Of a DNA stretch of 64,000 nt, positions 35,457 to 45,639 are shown piece by piece. The stretch's first letter is position 1; each line of letters begins with the position of its first letter. The stretch lies in the NCBI GenBank assembly GCA_937995655.1, contig CALKJI010000006.1, positions 62,001 to 126,000 on the forward strand, in the 5' to 3' direction. Both the position numbers and the translations under genes were made by a program. Source of the stretch: an uncultured Pseudothermotoga sp. GTDB lineage: Bacteria > Thermotogota > Thermotogae > Thermotogales > DSM-5069. Below the pieces are notes generated by a model. That model had not been told where the DNA came from. It saw only the letters and a list, made by a program, of their open reading frames with translations, and searched no databases.

Positions 35457-35889
35457 AGGACTTCCTCCTTTCAAACAAGTCTCGTAAGCCTATCAAGGCA
35501 ACTGCCAAAAAGATGATCCATGATTTGTCAGATAATTTTGTTCTTACCACTTCAAAGAGTCCTAGGGCTGTGCAACTCCAAAATGCAATCCAAGCCGCAT
35601 ACCAAAAATTCGTGGTGTAAGATAGGTCATACAAGATGCTAACAGTTAGGGCGGCGTAGAATGAACCTAATGAAATAGTATCAACACCTCTGAGCCTAGG
35701 TAGTATCATCACTGCGATCGTCAAAATCAGTGTGACTGTGTGCAATGTATCAGACTTTCTGGATTTTCTTATGACAAAATAGATCGATGTGGGAATGACA
35801 AAGATGGCAAAGATCAATATGCTGTACATGTCAAATTTCAGTAAATAAAACAAAATCAAAGCAGCTATGGAGAACAACAATTTTGCCAT
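35395..35889 (-). CDS. Small membrane protein of unknown function
   Basis: 164 aa with about four to five hydrophobic segments (residues ~5-22, 25-40, 50-65, 72-115, 123-140) and a basic, hydrophilic C-terminal tail. I do not recognise the family. ATG start, five bases after argS, with no strong SD, which suggests coupling. Its tail overlaps the purB start by 62 bp in a different frame, so it is integral to this operon. Confidence 0.65.
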   Translation of the reverse strand: MAKLLFSIAALILFYLLKFDMYSILIFAIFVIPTSIYFVIRKSRKSDTLHTVTLILTIAVMILPRLRGVDTISLGSFYAALTVSILYDLSYTTNFWYAAWIAFWSCTALGLFEVVRTKLSDKSWIIFLAVALIGLRDLFERRKSCGRKVCPLTDERTVGSKDES

Positions 35890-35893
35890 AATA

Positions 35894-37528
35894 TCACATC
35901 TTTTCTGGTGCGCTTACGCCCAGCAATGTCAAGCCTTTTCTGAGGACAATCATTGTTGCATAGGACAGGTTAAGACGCGCATTAGAGAGTTCGGGATTTT
36001 CTTGATCGACTATAAGACATTTGGTGTAGAAGGTGTGAAAATCATAGGCAAGTTGCTCAAGATACTGAGTTAATTTACTCGGTGATAAAGTTCGTACAAC
36101 ATCCCTGAGGGCATCTTCAAAGGCATCTATTCTCTTTATCAGATCGAGTTCTGATTTTTGGGTGAGAAGTTCTATGTTTTCACCTTTTTTGAATTCAACT
36201 GATTTGATTTTTGCCTGTTCAAAAAGACTACAGATTCTAGCATGAGCATACTGAACATAGTACACAGGATTGTCTGAGGATCTTTCTTTTGCAAGGTTCA
36301 GATCGAAGATCATATGGGTATTCGGATCGATCATCGCAAAGAAGTATCGTGTAGCATCGACTCCGACTTCTTCGCGAAGTTCTTGTAAAGTGACAAATTC
36401 ACCGGCTCTTGTAGACATCCTCACTATTTCATCGCCACGCTTGAGTGTCACGAACTGGTGTAGGATTACGTTAAAAAATTCATCATGTACACCAAGGGCT
36501 TTCATGGCCGCCATCATTCTTGGAATGTGGCCATGATGGTCACTGCCCCATATGTCGTAAACCTTCCAGAAACCTCTTTTGTACTTGTTATAGTGGTAAG
36601 CGATATCTGTTAGAAAATATGTGAGAGTTCCATCTTTCTTTATCAGTACCTTATCATCTTCGTCTACAAATTCAGAAACCTTGAGCCACAAAGCACCATC
36701 TTTCCAGTAGGTGTAACCTTTTTCCTCAAGGATGCTCAGAACCTGCTTGACTGTTCCATCCTCTACCAAAGATTTTTCAGAGAAATAAACATCGAAGGAA
36801 CAACCAAGCTCGGAAAGATCTCTTTTCATGTCTTGAAGAATACTCTCGACAGCATATTGTTCAAAAAAATGAGCGACATTATCGTCCCATCTATCTTTAT
36901 AACTATCTGCTTGCTCTTGTACCAGTTTTTTAGCGATATCTATCAAATATTGGCCGCGATAACCATCCTCCGGAATCTGAAGATCCTCCTCACCAAGAAG
37001 TTGATTATATCTAACCCAGAGTGATCTTCCAAGTAGCTTTATCTGTCTTCCGGCATCGTTTATATACATCTCCCTTGTCACTTGATAACCGAGTTCTGTG
37101 AAAACATTTGATAATACATCACCTATGACAAGCTGTCTTCCGTGGCCAACGGTGAAGGGTCCTGTTGGATTGGCACTGCCGTATTCGAATTGTATTTTTT
37201 CCGATCCAATTTTGTTCAAAGGATAGTTATCAGAGTCTATTATCCTTGACAAGACTTTCAACAGTGCCGATTTCCTCACGACAAAATTTATAAAACCTGG
37301 CTTGGCAATCTCAATTGACTCAAATAGCTCGCTATCGCCTAAATCTTTTTTCAGTTCTTGTGCCAATTGCATGGGGGGCTTTTTGGCATACTTAGCTCCC
37401 ACCAATGCAACGTTCGTAGCGAAATCTCCGTAGCCTTCTGGTGCGATGTCGACCTCGAAGTTGTAACTCTCATTGACGATTTTTTCAACAGCTTTCACAA
37501 GTTCAGCTTTCAAAAGTTCTCTGAGCAA
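35894..37528 (-). CDS. argS: Arginyl-tRNA synthetase
   Basis: Class Ia synthetase, 545 aa. N-terminal additional domain, then [14 protein letters not shown] (the HIGH-equivalent, near residue 118), and V-R-M-S-T-R-A-G-E near residue 378 in place of KMSKS, as is usual for ArgRS. C-terminal DALR anticodon domain. The start is TTG at 37528 behind GAGGTGA; the GTG three codons earlier lies within that SD. It follows the phosphoesterase gene by 10 bp. Confidence 0.96.
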   Translation of the reverse strand: MLRELLKAELVKAVEKIVNESYNFEVDIAPEGYGDFATNVALVGAKYAKKPPMQLAQELKKDLGDSELFESIEIAKPGFINFVVRKSALLKVLSRIIDSDNYPLNKIGSEKIQFEYGSANPTGPFTVGHGRQLVIGDVLSNVFTELGYQVTREMYINDAGRQIKLLGRSLWVRYNQLLGEEDLQIPEDGYRGQYLIDIAKKLVQEQADSYKDRWDDNVAHFFEQYAVESILQDMKRDLSELGCSFDVYFSEKSLVEDGTVKQVLSILEEKGYTYWKDGALWLKVSEFVDEDDKVLIKKDGTLTYFLTDIAYHYNKYKRGFWKVYDIWGSDHHGHIPRMMAAMKALGVHDEFFNVILHQFVTLKRGDEIVRMSTRAGEFVTLQELREEVGVDATRYFFAMIDPNTHMIFDLNLAKERSSDNPVYYVQYAHARICSLFEQAKIKSVEFKKGENIELLTQKSELDLIKRIDAFEDALRDVVRTLSPSKLTQYLEQLAYDFHTFYTKCLIVDQENPELSNARLNLSYATMIVLRKGLTLLGVSAPEKM

Positions 37529-37538
37529 GATGATCACC

Positions 37539-38732
37539 TCACATTGCGCCGTTACGGTTCATTTTGTTTGTGACACTCGTTATTATCTCAAGGTCACTAC
37601 CTGGATTGTCTACAATAATTGTATAGAACAGCTCAGCCTTTCTTTGAAAACCAAATTTCTTTTTTCCGTTCACTTTTTCCACAACGGGCCTCCAAGAACC
37701 GCAGTTTATATAAAATTTGTTTTGCCCATCGTGGGGAATTATCCTAAGACAATTGTGGTGAATGTGTCCAAAGATAACACCGTTGAGTTCATCTATTTCT
37801 ATGGCCTTATCACAGTAACCGAGAAGATCCTCTTTGGTTAATACTTTATTACCAACTAGAAGTGCCTTTGCCGTTTTATACAAGTAGTCTGTCTTTCTAA
37901 AGTTTCTGATCTTCATAGTCATCCTGACTAAGAGCGAACCAAATTTCATCCCACCAACCCTGTTGAGAAAAACTCTGGAAAAACAGTGCATCACTGGAAA
38001 GTTCTTCTTCATCCAGAATTTTGCTTCCGACGTTCTCATCATGTTCAGGAAAGTACTGATCCATAGTTCGAGTATGTCAACACCTAAATCGTAGACTTCA
38101 ACGGCTCTGTCAAACCAGTGAAAGACATCTAGAATAGGTCTCACATTGTCGTAATCGCGTGTCACTTCGATTGGTGCAAAGGTTTGTATGTATTCATCGA
38201 AGTGAAACATCATGTACCTTGCTATGTAATCACCAAGCGGGGGCACGAGTGAGCCATTCTTCTTATCATATCCAAACTTATTGATTATATCGAATTGATT
38301 ACCGTGTATCGCGAGTATACCAATGTCTGGGTTGTAATAGTAGGGTATTACTTCAACGTTCAATAATTCAGCTAATCTTTCACGCAAAGATTTATTTGAC
38401 AGTAGATAGTAGTCATGATTTCCTACAATATAGAAAATCTTGTGACTTTTTGCAAATTCTCTGAAAGCTTCAAAAACAATGGGATGTCTTCTAGCAATAT
38501 CATCTATAACAGATCCGTCCAGTTGTGTGCCAAGCTCATAAAATGGTACCAATCCTATGTCTTTCACAGCTCGACTCTCAAGTATCTCAAACCCATCTCC
38601 TACAATAACAATTTCAGCATCGGAATGCTGCGAAAAATCAGCTATCAAATTTGAAAGTTCAGCATCGAATTCAAAATCATCCTTTGCAGAGCCATCGCCA
38701 ATGTGTAGATCGCTCAGAAAGAGTCTCTTCAC
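37539..38732 (-). CDS. Metallophosphoesterase (calcineurin-like)
   Basis: 397 aa. Motifs in order: D-L-H-I-G-D, V-G-D-G-F-E (in place of G-D-x-x-D), V-G-N-H-D-Y-Y, and G-H-I-H-H near residue 340, which together give a dinuclear metal site. Layout resembles the UDP-2,3-diacylglucosamine hydrolase-like branch, but with a large insertion between N-H-D and G-H-I-H. The substrate is unknown. GTG start behind GAGGT; first gene of the minus-strand run down to argF. Confidence 0.85.
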   Translation of the reverse strand: MKRLFLSDLHIGDGSAKDDFEFDAELSNLIADFSQHSDAEIVIVGDGFEILESRAVKDIGLVPFYELGTQLDGSVIDDIARRHPIVFEAFREFAKSHKIFYIVGNHDYYLLSNKSLRERLAELLNVEVIPYYYNPDIGILAIHGNQFDIINKFGYDKKNGSLVPPLGDYIARYMMFHFDEYIQTFAPIEVTRDYDNVRPILDVFHWFDRAVEVYDLGVDILELWISTFLNMMRTSEAKFWMKKNFPVMHCFSRVFLNRVGGMKFGSLLVRMTMKIRNFRKTDYLYKTAKALLVGNKVLTKEDLLGYCDKAIEIDELNGVIFGHIHHNCLRIIPHDGQNKFYINCGSWRPVVEKVNGKKKFGFQRKAELFYTIIVDNPGSDLEIITSVTNKMNRNGAM

Positions 38733-38906
38733 TTTTACTACCTCGCAAGTGTCATGATTGGTACGAGAGATACCTCTCTTTTGTCAATTGATTATACAAC
38801 GTGTTTAAATACTAAGTGTTGATGAATCTGAACAGATTTTTAGAAAGAATTAATCTATATCATGACCTTGTAGTAAAATAATTCTGAGACTTTTAGATCC
38901 ATTGTT

Positions 38907-40541
38907 GTGAGTGATGGTACCTTGAATAAGCCGTCTAGTCTAATTAGGCACTTGCTTAGATATGCTTGGTTTTTGGTTTTTATCCTTGCTTTCTCTATAA
39001 TGATATCTGTTCTTACCTTCGAAAACTATTATCGCTCGAGGGTATCGAATGTTTTTTGCTCTTCTACCTTCAAAGCTGTGACTTGGTCTTTGAATAATTG
39101 GACCGATGTTCTTAATGCATTATATAAATTAGACTTTTATTCCTTGAAACAAGCTCTCGATAAACTCTATCTTTTCTTTGAGAGAGAACCAAATCGTACA
39201 GATGAAGAGATCAATGAAGAGCTTTCGAGAGTTTTTCAAGAAAATGTTCAATCAGCGAACTGGTATTTGATAAATCCACTTGGGATAATTGAAAGAACTG
39301 ATTATGCAACAGATATGGGACTTGATCTGTCAAAGAAACCTGATTATTGGAAAAGGCTGGTGTCTTTGAAAGCTTCTGAAAAGCACTTTGACCCAATAAC
39401 CTATGAGGTTCGCACGGGTAAACCAAGATTTTATTCCTATGTTAAATTGGCCAATGGTTACCTCTTTGAACTGGGTTTTTCTATACCGACAGAACAATTC
39501 AACAGATTGTTAGAACTGTTGCAAAATCTGAAGAGACAGTTTGTGCTCATAAAGGATATATCGATCTATAATGAAAGCCTCGCACCTATCTTACCTAATT
39601 TTAAGATTACAGAAGAAGATAAAAAATACCTTTCAAAGATCGATGGTCAATCCTTTGCAACTCGTAGCAATGGCAGATGGGAACATATCATTTACGGTAG
39701 GTGGATTCCGAGCGGTTTTCCAATGGGTTTTGATATTAAGATCCATCTAGATCTTTCGGTACTATCAGGCTTCAAGAGACAGTCGCTGTGGATTTTGAAC
39801 ACCACAATATTCGTTATAGCAGCAGTCTCCTTGTTGATAATTTACCTTGGAACCAAAAAAATAAACTACCTGATCGATGAAGTTGTGGATCATATTACTG
39901 GTTCATCCCACAGTTCGAAAAAAACAGGGGTACGTGAAATTGATCTTTTGATAGATAAATATGACGAGCTTGTGAAAGAACTTAATGAAGAATTGAGGCT
40001 AAAAGATGAATTTAATCGAATTCTTTCGCAGAGTATAGAAGAGCGTGATGAACTGCAGCGAAAACTTGAAAAGCTTGCCTTGATAGATGAGCTAACAGGT
40101 GTATATAACAGAAGAGCTGTCATCGGTTTTCTGTCCGATTACCTCAAAAACACAGTCTCAAAGCTCAGTTTATGCTATTTTGATGTGGATCATCTGAAGA
40201 TGGTAAATGACAATCTGGGTCATCTATGCGGTGATTATCTTTTGAAGCATGTAACTAACGTGGTCAAGGAACATCTGAGAAGGACCGATCTTGTTGCGAG
40301 GTTCGGTGGCGATGAATTTCTCATTATTTTTCCTCATACCTCCCAAGAGCAAGCGCAGTTTGTAATGGACAGGATAATTCAGAATTTACAAAGATCAAAA
40401 CCAGAATGTCTTAAGAACTTAGAGGTTTCAATAAGTTATGGTTTGATTGAGATTAATCCAGGTGAAAAAGCAAATATTGACCAAATCATAAAGTTAGTAG
40501 ATGAAAAGATGTATAGACACAAAAAGGAAAAGCAGGGGTAA
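38907..40541 (+). CDS. Membrane diguanylate cyclase (GGDEF) with extracellular sensor
   Basis: 544 aa. An N-terminal transmembrane helix (~17-37), an extracellular sensor of about 240 residues (single Cache-like), a second helix at ~292-312, a coiled-coil linker (~355-395), and a GGDEF domain. The active site R-F-G-G-D-E-F is intact. R-R-T-D lies five residues upstream, a complete inhibitory I-site. It should make cyclic-di-GMP in response to an outside signal. The start is uncertain: GTG at 38907 has a poor SD, and a TTG five codons later is possible. Convergent with the chemoreceptor gene. Confidence 0.9.
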   Translation: MSDGTLNKPSSLIRHLLRYAWFLVFILAFSIMISVLTFENYYRSRVSNVFCSSTFKAVTWSLNNWTDVLNALYKLDFYSLKQALDKLYLFFEREPNRTDEEINEELSRVFQENVQSANWYLINPLGIIERTDYATDMGLDLSKKPDYWKRLVSLKASEKHFDPITYEVRTGKPRFYSYVKLANGYLFELGFSIPTEQFNRLLELLQNLKRQFVLIKDISIYNESLAPILPNFKITEEDKKYLSKIDGQSFATRSNGRWEHIIYGRWIPSGFPMGFDIKIHLDLSVLSGFKRQSLWILNTTIFVIAAVSLLIIYLGTKKINYLIDEVVDHITGSSHSSKKTGVREIDLLIDKYDELVKELNEELRLKDEFNRILSQSIEERDELQRKLEKLALIDELTGVYNRRAVIGFLSDYLKNTVSKLSLCYFDVDHLKMVNDNLGHLCGDYLLKHVTNVVKEHLRRTDLVARFGGDEFLIIFPHTSQEQAQFVMDRIIQNLQRSKPECLKNLEVSISYGLIEINPGEKANIDQIIKLVDEKMYRHKKEKQG

Positions 40542-40550
40542 AATCCCCCG
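40520..40550 (-). terminator. Weak terminator after the chemoreceptor gene
   Basis: On the minus strand, GGGG pairs with CCCC around GATTTTA, followed by TGCTTTTCCTTTTT. The stem is short. Confidence 0.35.
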
Positions 40551-40551
40551 C

Positions 40552-42558
40552 TCAGATTCTAAATTTAGCTAATGTTTCAACCAATTTCCTTGACATCTCC
40601 ATAAGTTGTTCGCTTGCTTTATTAACTTTTTGCGCGCCATTTGCTTGTTCTTTTACTAATTCCATCATCTGTTCAATTTGTTGTACGATACTTGTGACAG
40701 CCTTGGTCGCGTTATCCATGGCGCTTGCCATTTCTTGTGCGGCTGCACTCTGTTCTTGTGCACTAGCAGCCGTTGACTCAACCATACTTCCCATAGACTC
40801 CACTTCAGAAAGAATATCTTTCAAGCGCTTGCCTACAACAAGTGCTTGACCACTGGCTTCATCTACAACCTTCGCCGTTTGGTTGGTCTGTTCATCGGCA
40901 TCCTTTGCACTTTGCTGGATTTTTCTCAATATATTCGCGATATTCTCGGTGGCTGATTTACTTTGTTCTGCGAGCTTTCTTATCTCATCTGCAACAACTG
41001 CAAATCCTCTACCAGCCTCCCCTGCCCTGGCCGCTTCAATAGCTGCATTCAAGGCCAGTAGGTTTGTTTGCTCGGCTATAGAGTTTATAGTTTCAACGAT
41101 TGTTGCGATGTTCTTAGCGTCTTCCGTTAAGCCTCCAACAGTTTTAGTTGTAAGATCAGCTCTTTCTTTTGCTCTTGTTACTATCTCGATGATCTTCTCT
41201 ATGGCTTTCTCACCTTCTTTTGCAGAATCTGTGACTCTTTGTCCTTTCTCGCTTAGCTGTTGAGTAGATTTTGAAACATTTTGAGCACTCGCCGCAACTT
41301 CTTCAACACCAGAACTGACCTGCTCTATTGAAGCAGAGGCATTCTGTACGTTTTTGTTTATTTCCTCGGCTCTCAATGTAAGCTTGTTGGCTATATCGCT
41401 ACTTTGTTGCGCAATTTGCTCAAGTTCTTTGGAAAAGCTATCTATCGTATCAGAAGAGTCCTTTACTGATTTCATCGATTCTCTCAGAGATGCTGCCATT
41501 GAATTGAGTGCATCTGCCATATGGGCTATCTCGTCTTTGCCCTTTGCCTGGAACTGTGTTGTTAGATCGCCACCACCAAACTGTCCTACACCTTTTGCCA
41601 AAATCTTTATTGGTTTGGCGATTGTATTTCCCACTATGAATGAAACCAGCACCACTATGCCTATGATGACGGCTATGACGGTGATCATAATCCTCAACAA
41701 TGTATTTGCGCGAGCCATCAAATCGCTTTCAGGGATCGACATGCCAAGTGTCCAGCCTGGGCTTGACTTTATGGGCGTGAAGAAGATGAATGCTTTACTT
41801 TTATCAGGTAAAGTGATCAAACCTGAACCTGATTGCCCTTGAACCATCTTTTTGCCCAGTTCTTCAAGACCGATGTATCCTTGCTTTGAACTCTCGAGTA
41901 AATTCATTCTGAGTACTTTATCTTTATCTGGGTGAGCAAGTACAAGGCCCGTTCCGTCTACAATCCATCCATAACCGACCTGTCCCATCTTTATTTGTGA
42001 GGTCATATCACTCAACTTGTTCAGCGAAACAGTGCCACCAAAGACACCAGCAACATTGCCATAGCTGTCAACAACTCTATGTGCGATCATAAAAACGCTG
42101 TTTTTGGTCAAGGGAGATTGATGAATTTCACCTATGAAAACCGGCTGGTTTTGCCCAACGATCTTTTTGAAGAATTCTCTGTTTATTGCATCAAATGAAA
42201 CTATATTTGCGCTGTCTGTTTCCCACATTTGTCCCTTGTAGTCACAGACAAAATATGTATCAAACACCTCTTTCCTATCCTTGAGCTTTTCAGATAGTTG
42301 CTGTGCAACCCAGTATGTTGCCGTCACAAGAAAGTCCATCGTACTGCTTTGAGCTATGGCTTTCAGTTCAAGGGATCTACCGTTGACCCACTCGCTCACC
42401 ATTGCTGCATTGCCACGCACCACTTCACCACTCAGTTCTTTTGTGAGGGGAAGGACTGTATTTCGTGTTTGAAGATAAATAAAGATTCCTAAAATAATGA
42501 GCAGTGTAATCGTAGTTGCCAAGAACCAAAAAAGTATTCTTGATCGTACAGATTTCAT
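40552..42558 (-). CDS. Methyl-accepting chemotaxis protein
   Basis: 668 aa. Transmembrane helix (~8-28), a double-Cache-type extracellular sensor (~35-275), second helix (~286-308), HAMP (~310-362), then the long cytoplasmic coiled coil. The hairpin tip has [16 protein letters not shown], the CheA/CheW-binding core. Gln/Glu-rich flanks hold the methylation sites (for example [10 protein letters not shown] near residue 610). No CheR-docking pentapeptide at the C-terminus. ATG behind AAAGGAGGG. The ligand is unknown; Cache sensors often bind amino or organic acids. Confidence 0.95.
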   Translation of the reverse strand: MKSVRSRILFWFLATTITLLIILGIFIYLQTRNTVLPLTKELSGEVVRGNAAMVSEWVNGRSLELKAIAQSSTMDFLVTATYWVAQQLSEKLKDRKEVFDTYFVCDYKGQMWETDSANIVSFDAINREFFKKIVGQNQPVFIGEIHQSPLTKNSVFMIAHRVVDSYGNVAGVFGGTVSLNKLSDMTSQIKMGQVGYGWIVDGTGLVLAHPDKDKVLRMNLLESSKQGYIGLEELGKKMVQGQSGSGLITLPDKSKAFIFFTPIKSSPGWTLGMSIPESDLMARANTLLRIMITVIAVIIGIVVLVSFIVGNTIAKPIKILAKGVGQFGGGDLTTQFQAKGKDEIAHMADALNSMAASLRESMKSVKDSSDTIDSFSKELEQIAQQSSDIANKLTLRAEEINKNVQNASASIEQVSSGVEEVAASAQNVSKSTQQLSEKGQRVTDSAKEGEKAIEKIIEIVTRAKERADLTTKTVGGLTEDAKNIATIVETINSIAEQTNLLALNAAIEAARAGEAGRGFAVVADEIRKLAEQSKSATENIANILRKIQQSAKDADEQTNQTAKVVDEASGQALVVGKRLKDILSEVESMGSMVESTAASAQEQSAAAQEMASAMDNATKAVTSIVQQIEQMMELVKEQANGAQKVNKASEQLMEMSRKLVETLAKFRI

Positions 42559-42617
42559 TCCATAATCCCTCCTTTGAATACTGAGTCATTAGATTTACGC
42601 AACAATTCTACCATGAT

Positions 42618-42965
42618 TTACATGAGCACTATTATAGCCAAAAGTTCAAGATTTTGTTGCGATGTATTTTCGATAGAATGGGTTTCACCAGGTGCTGTGA
42701 AACAAATATCGCCAGTTTGGACGGGCGCTACATTACCGTTATCGTTGAAAAGACCATTCCCAGATAATACATAGAAGATTTCAAACTCATTTTCGTGTTT
42801 GTGTAATCCAATGGATGATCCTGGCTTAACAGACAACTTCGCAAACAGTCTTGCTTTACCAAAGAGAGATTGTTTTTCGATTAAATGAACTATATCAACT
42901 TCACCTTTGCCGTTACGCATGTTAATAACTTTCTCCCTGCGCATCGAATCTGGATTTATCAGCAT
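42618..42965 (-). CDS. Single-domain cupin protein
   Basis: About 115 aa. Metal-binding motif G-L-H-K-H-E-N-E-F-E-I-F-Y with G-x-G after it, and P-G-E-T-H-S-I-E-N. ATG at 42965, set by GGGGGTGA upstream. Stand-alone gene with its own promoter; the substrate is not evident. Confidence 0.82.
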   Translation of the reverse strand: MLINPDSMRREKVINMRNGKGEVDIVHLIEKQSLFGKARLFAKLSVKPGSSIGLHKHENEFEIFYVLSGNGLFNDNGNVAPVQTGDICFTAPGETHSIENTSQQNLELLAIIVLM

Positions 42966-43004
42966 ATCTTCACCCCCGTTTTTTCTATAGAGTATAAGGG
43001 ACAC

Positions 43005-43032
43005 ATCATAAGAGTAGGCAGGATATGATCAA
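43005..43032 (-). promoter_or_regulatory. Promoter of the cupin gene
   Basis: TTGATC (43027-43032), 16 bp spacer, TATGAT (43005-43010) on the minus strand. Between here and 43236 I see no gene; the stretch holds only this promoter and the tRNA promoter. Confidence 0.6.
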
Positions 43033-43236
43033 AAGACGGAAAAAGATCTGTCGATTCGTTTTATTCTCCGATGCTGTTGTAAATATTATACTATAGGCCT
43101 CAGTGTGTTCAAAAACTGTTATAATACCGTGTTTTATCTTTAGATTTAGCACATAAGGTACTTACCCATATGAAATACTGAAAAAGGTTGCTAGGTGTGA
43201 CAATGAGTAAAAGTACTTTAGCATCGATAGTAGAAC

Positions 43237-43265
43237 TTGAAAAGGTTATAAACGTATGGTATCAT
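43237..43265 (+). promoter_or_regulatory. tRNA promoter
   Basis: TTGAAA, 17 bp spacer, TATCAT, ending 12 bases before the tRNA. Confidence 0.75.
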
Positions 43266-43277
43266 ACATAATGCGAT

Positions 43278-43354
43278 GGCGGTGTAGCTCAGATGGTCAG
43301 AGCGAGTGATTCATAATCACTATGTCGTGGGTTCGAATCCCACCGCCGCCACCA
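43278..43354 (+). tRNA. tRNA-Met (CAU), elongator type (or tRNA-Ile2)
   Basis: 77-nt cloverleaf: acceptor GGCGGTG with CGCCGCC, D arm GCTC/GAGC, anticodon stem AGTGA/TCACT with loop TTCATAA, T arm GTGGG-TTCGAAT-CCCAC, and an encoded CCA. The anticodon is CAT. It lacks the three G-C pairs in the anticodon stem that mark initiators, so it is elongator Met or, with lysidine modification, Ile2; the sequence alone does not decide. Confidence 0.95.
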
Positions 43355-43398
43355 AAGAGTTTCCAAATCGAAGTAGATAGTTTCAGTAGTAATGGTGA

Positions 43399-43420
43399 GG
43401 GCATTTTTGTGCCCTTTTTT
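43399..43420 (+). terminator. Terminator after the tRNA
   Basis: GGGCA-TTTTTG-TGCCC followed by TTTTTT, 45 bases past the tRNA. Confidence 0.8.
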
Positions 43421-43468
43421 GTTGTTGCAAAGTGTTCCTGGTAAAATCACTCTTTGGGGGTGAACGAC

Positions 43469-44602
43469 TTGTGTAAATATATAGTTTTCTTTTTTAGCTT
43501 TCTTTATCTTTTTTGTTTTGCTCTCGAAGTGAAAGTCCCGGTCTTTGACAAAAGTAATTCTGTATGCAAGATTTACTCCTATGATCATGGTGATAAGAAA
43601 GAGATCACAATTGTTTTTTGGGACGAGGATCATCCTAACCCCTTTGTGGATCTTGTCTATGATATTTACCGTTTTTTCAAATGGGGTAGATTCTATGATG
43701 TTGAGACATTTTTTGTTTTGAAAGACTACATCTTATTTGAAGATGATTATTGTGATTCACACTCCTATTATCAGTTAGAAGGTTTGCACAACAGTGCAAA
43801 GATTCCTATCGATGATTTCGAAAGGACTGATAACGGTTTGACTATTTATGTAAGCACATGGAACCACATGTTTTCCAACAGAGCTTTGGCTAATACTGAA
43901 TACATGTCCTTTACGGTAAAGGGATTTAGTGGAACAAGAAAAGATGTTGAAAAAATCTACAGTTGGAGAGAAAATATTCGCTTGAAAATGAGCGTGATTT
44001 TATCTTTCGTAATGATCTTTTTGGCAGCGCTAACAATATCTCTAAAGAACAAACAAAGAGACATTACAGTAATAAAGGCCCTTACAACATTTTGTGCGGT
44101 CTTGATAGCTTTTTTGAACTCCAATGGCGTCGAATGGTTCATTGCTTTTGGATTGGTTTTTGGTGCGTCAGGTGATATATTTTTGGAAAAACCTGAAAAA
44201 TTCATCTATGGTATGGGTTCATTTTTGATCGGTCATTTGTTTTATTCTGTTGGTTTTGGGCTCAAATTTACTGTTTTTCCCTTTTGGAATTTGGTTATCG
44301 TCTTTTTGGTGCTGCTCACTCTGTATTTTACAGTACTACATAGACACCTTGGGGCTATGAAGTTTCCAATATTTGTATATCTCATAGCAATAGGGGTAAT
44401 GTTCGGTTTCTCATTTTCTCCTCTGTATAAGAATCTCTATTATCTAAGATTTCTATTGCCCTTAGCTGGAGGATTGTTCGTGTTTTCTGATTTTCTTATC
44501 GCAGTTGATAGGTTTGTAAAAAGAGTGCCAGCTCGTCATCTGTTAATTCTTGGAACATATTTCACGTCTCAGCTTATCATCTCTTTGTCAACAATCTTTT
44601 GA
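43469..44602 (+). CDS. YhhN/TMEM86-like membrane protein with secreted N-terminal domain
   Basis: About 377 aa. Signal sequence (I-V-F-F-F-S-F-L-Y-L-F-C-F-A), an extracytoplasmic domain of ~150 residues rich in Tyr/Asp, then seven or eight hydrophobic helices. The helical half carries G-A-S-G-D-I-F-L, G-M-G-S-F-L-I-G-H-L-F-Y and F-V-F-S-D-F-L-I-A, the pattern of the YhhN family (lysoplasmalogenase in mammals, unknown in most bacteria). The start is TTG at 43469, five bases after GGGGGTGA. The N-terminal extension is not typical of YhhN and may be a separate sensor or enzyme module. Confidence 0.75.
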   Translation: MCKYIVFFFSFLYLFCFALEVKVPVFDKSNSVCKIYSYDHGDKKEITIVFWDEDHPNPFVDLVYDIYRFFKWGRFYDVETFFVLKDYILFEDDYCDSHSYYQLEGLHNSAKIPIDDFERTDNGLTIYVSTWNHMFSNRALANTEYMSFTVKGFSGTRKDVEKIYSWRENIRLKMSVILSFVMIFLAALTISLKNKQRDITVIKALTTFCAVLIAFLNSNGVEWFIAFGLVFGASGDIFLEKPEKFIYGMGSFLIGHLFYSVGFGLKFTVFPFWNLVIVFLVLLTLYFTVLHRHLGAMKFPIFVYLIAIGVMFGFSFSPLYKNLYYLRFLLPLAGGLFVFSDFLIAVDRFVKRVPARHLLILGTYFTSQLIISLSTIF

Positions 44603-44800
44603 AGATCAAGAAAGAGATCATCTTTGTGATAATAGTGAAACGATTCACGAAAAATCTTTTTACAGTCGGTCTTTTTATTCTGTAAGGTTATATCATACTT
44701 TCTAGAAAGAATATATCTTGAAAACAGATTGATGCCTTGTATTTTGACTATCATTTATGACAACCAGCAACCTTACAATAGATTAACACCTTCTCGCGAG

Positions 44801-44828
44801 ACTGGGGTTAGCAAGCCCCAGTTTTTTC
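44801..44828 (+). terminator. Terminator upstream of the PLD gene
   Basis: CTGGGG-TTAGCAAG-CCCCAG followed by TTTTTT. It ends transcription coming from the YhhN-like gene. The stretch from 44603 to here holds nothing else I can support. Confidence 0.85.
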
Positions 44829-44861
44829 AAAGGTTAGTGGTAAAATTTACAGGGGCTTGGA

Positions 44862-45438
44862 ATGAGAAAGCTTACCTTGCTGTTTTTACTATTTCTCGTA
44901 CTGGCTTATGGTTTTCAAGTAGAAGTGGTTGATATCCGTTTTTCTCCAAGGGGTGGATGCACACAAGCCGTTGTCCAAAAGATAGATGAAGCGCAAAGAG
45001 AGATCAAGATCATGATCTATTCCTTCACTTCGGAGCCCATTGCCAGTGCTCTATTAAGAGCACCTAGTAGAGGTGTTGGTGATAATCATAGACGAAGCTA
45101 ATGATAGATCTCGATATTCACAAACACTGTTTTTGAAACAAAATGGAATAATAGTTCATGTTGATGGCAAAGAGAAGATCCATCACAATAAGGTGATCAT
45201 AATAGATCAAGAAGTAGTTATCGCAGGCTCATTCAATTTCTCAAAGGCGGCAGAATTTTCAAATGCCGAAAATTTGATAATAATCAGGTCGGTTGAACTT
45301 GCAAGGATCTACCTTGAAAATTACGAAACACATAAAAGTCATTCATATTCGCTTGAGGAAGAACCTAAAGAATACCAACCTCAAGAGACTTTAGAGGGCA
45401 CATCAACGCAAGATTTACCTGTGAGCACGGTTAAGTAG
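44862..45438 (+). pseudogene. Frameshifted phospholipase D-like nuclease (Nuc family)
   Basis: Two overlapping frames together make one ~185 aa PLD-superfamily nuclease. The first frame has a signal peptide (L-T-L-L-F-L-L-F-L-V-L-A-Y-G) and F-S-P-R-G-G-C-T. The second has I-I-I-D-E-A-N-D-R-S-R-Y, the single HKD motif H-N-K-V-I-I-I-D, and A-G-S-F-N-F-S. The break is between about 45070 and 45085, where R-G-V should run straight into V-L-V-I-I-I-D. As read, the first frame ends at 45101 without a catalytic motif. It could be a true lesion or a sequence error; intact homologues dimerise and cut nucleic acid outside the cytoplasm. Confidence 0.8.
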
Positions 45439-45639
45439 CAATCTGTTGTGATAAGTCTTCTGAAACTGGTTTATATTGTTTAAGAAACCTATTGTTTATC
45501 AGCGACCACAGTGATAATGATTTGGGAACATAGTTTGTGACTCTTTATCTACTTCCACTGTGGAACTGATCTTTCTGAAACATAGGCCAAGACCGGTCTG
45601 CCTCCTGTAGTTCATCACTGAGGGCTTTAATTACATATG

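Noticed and set aside
43289-43633. Minus-strand frame with W-D-S-N-P-R-H
   Set aside because: It runs across the tRNA-CAU gene; this peptide is a classic artefact of translating a tRNA.
44569-44754. Minus-strand frame of 61 codons after the YhhN-like gene
   Set aside because: No SD, no recognisable motif, and it overlaps the end of a real gene.
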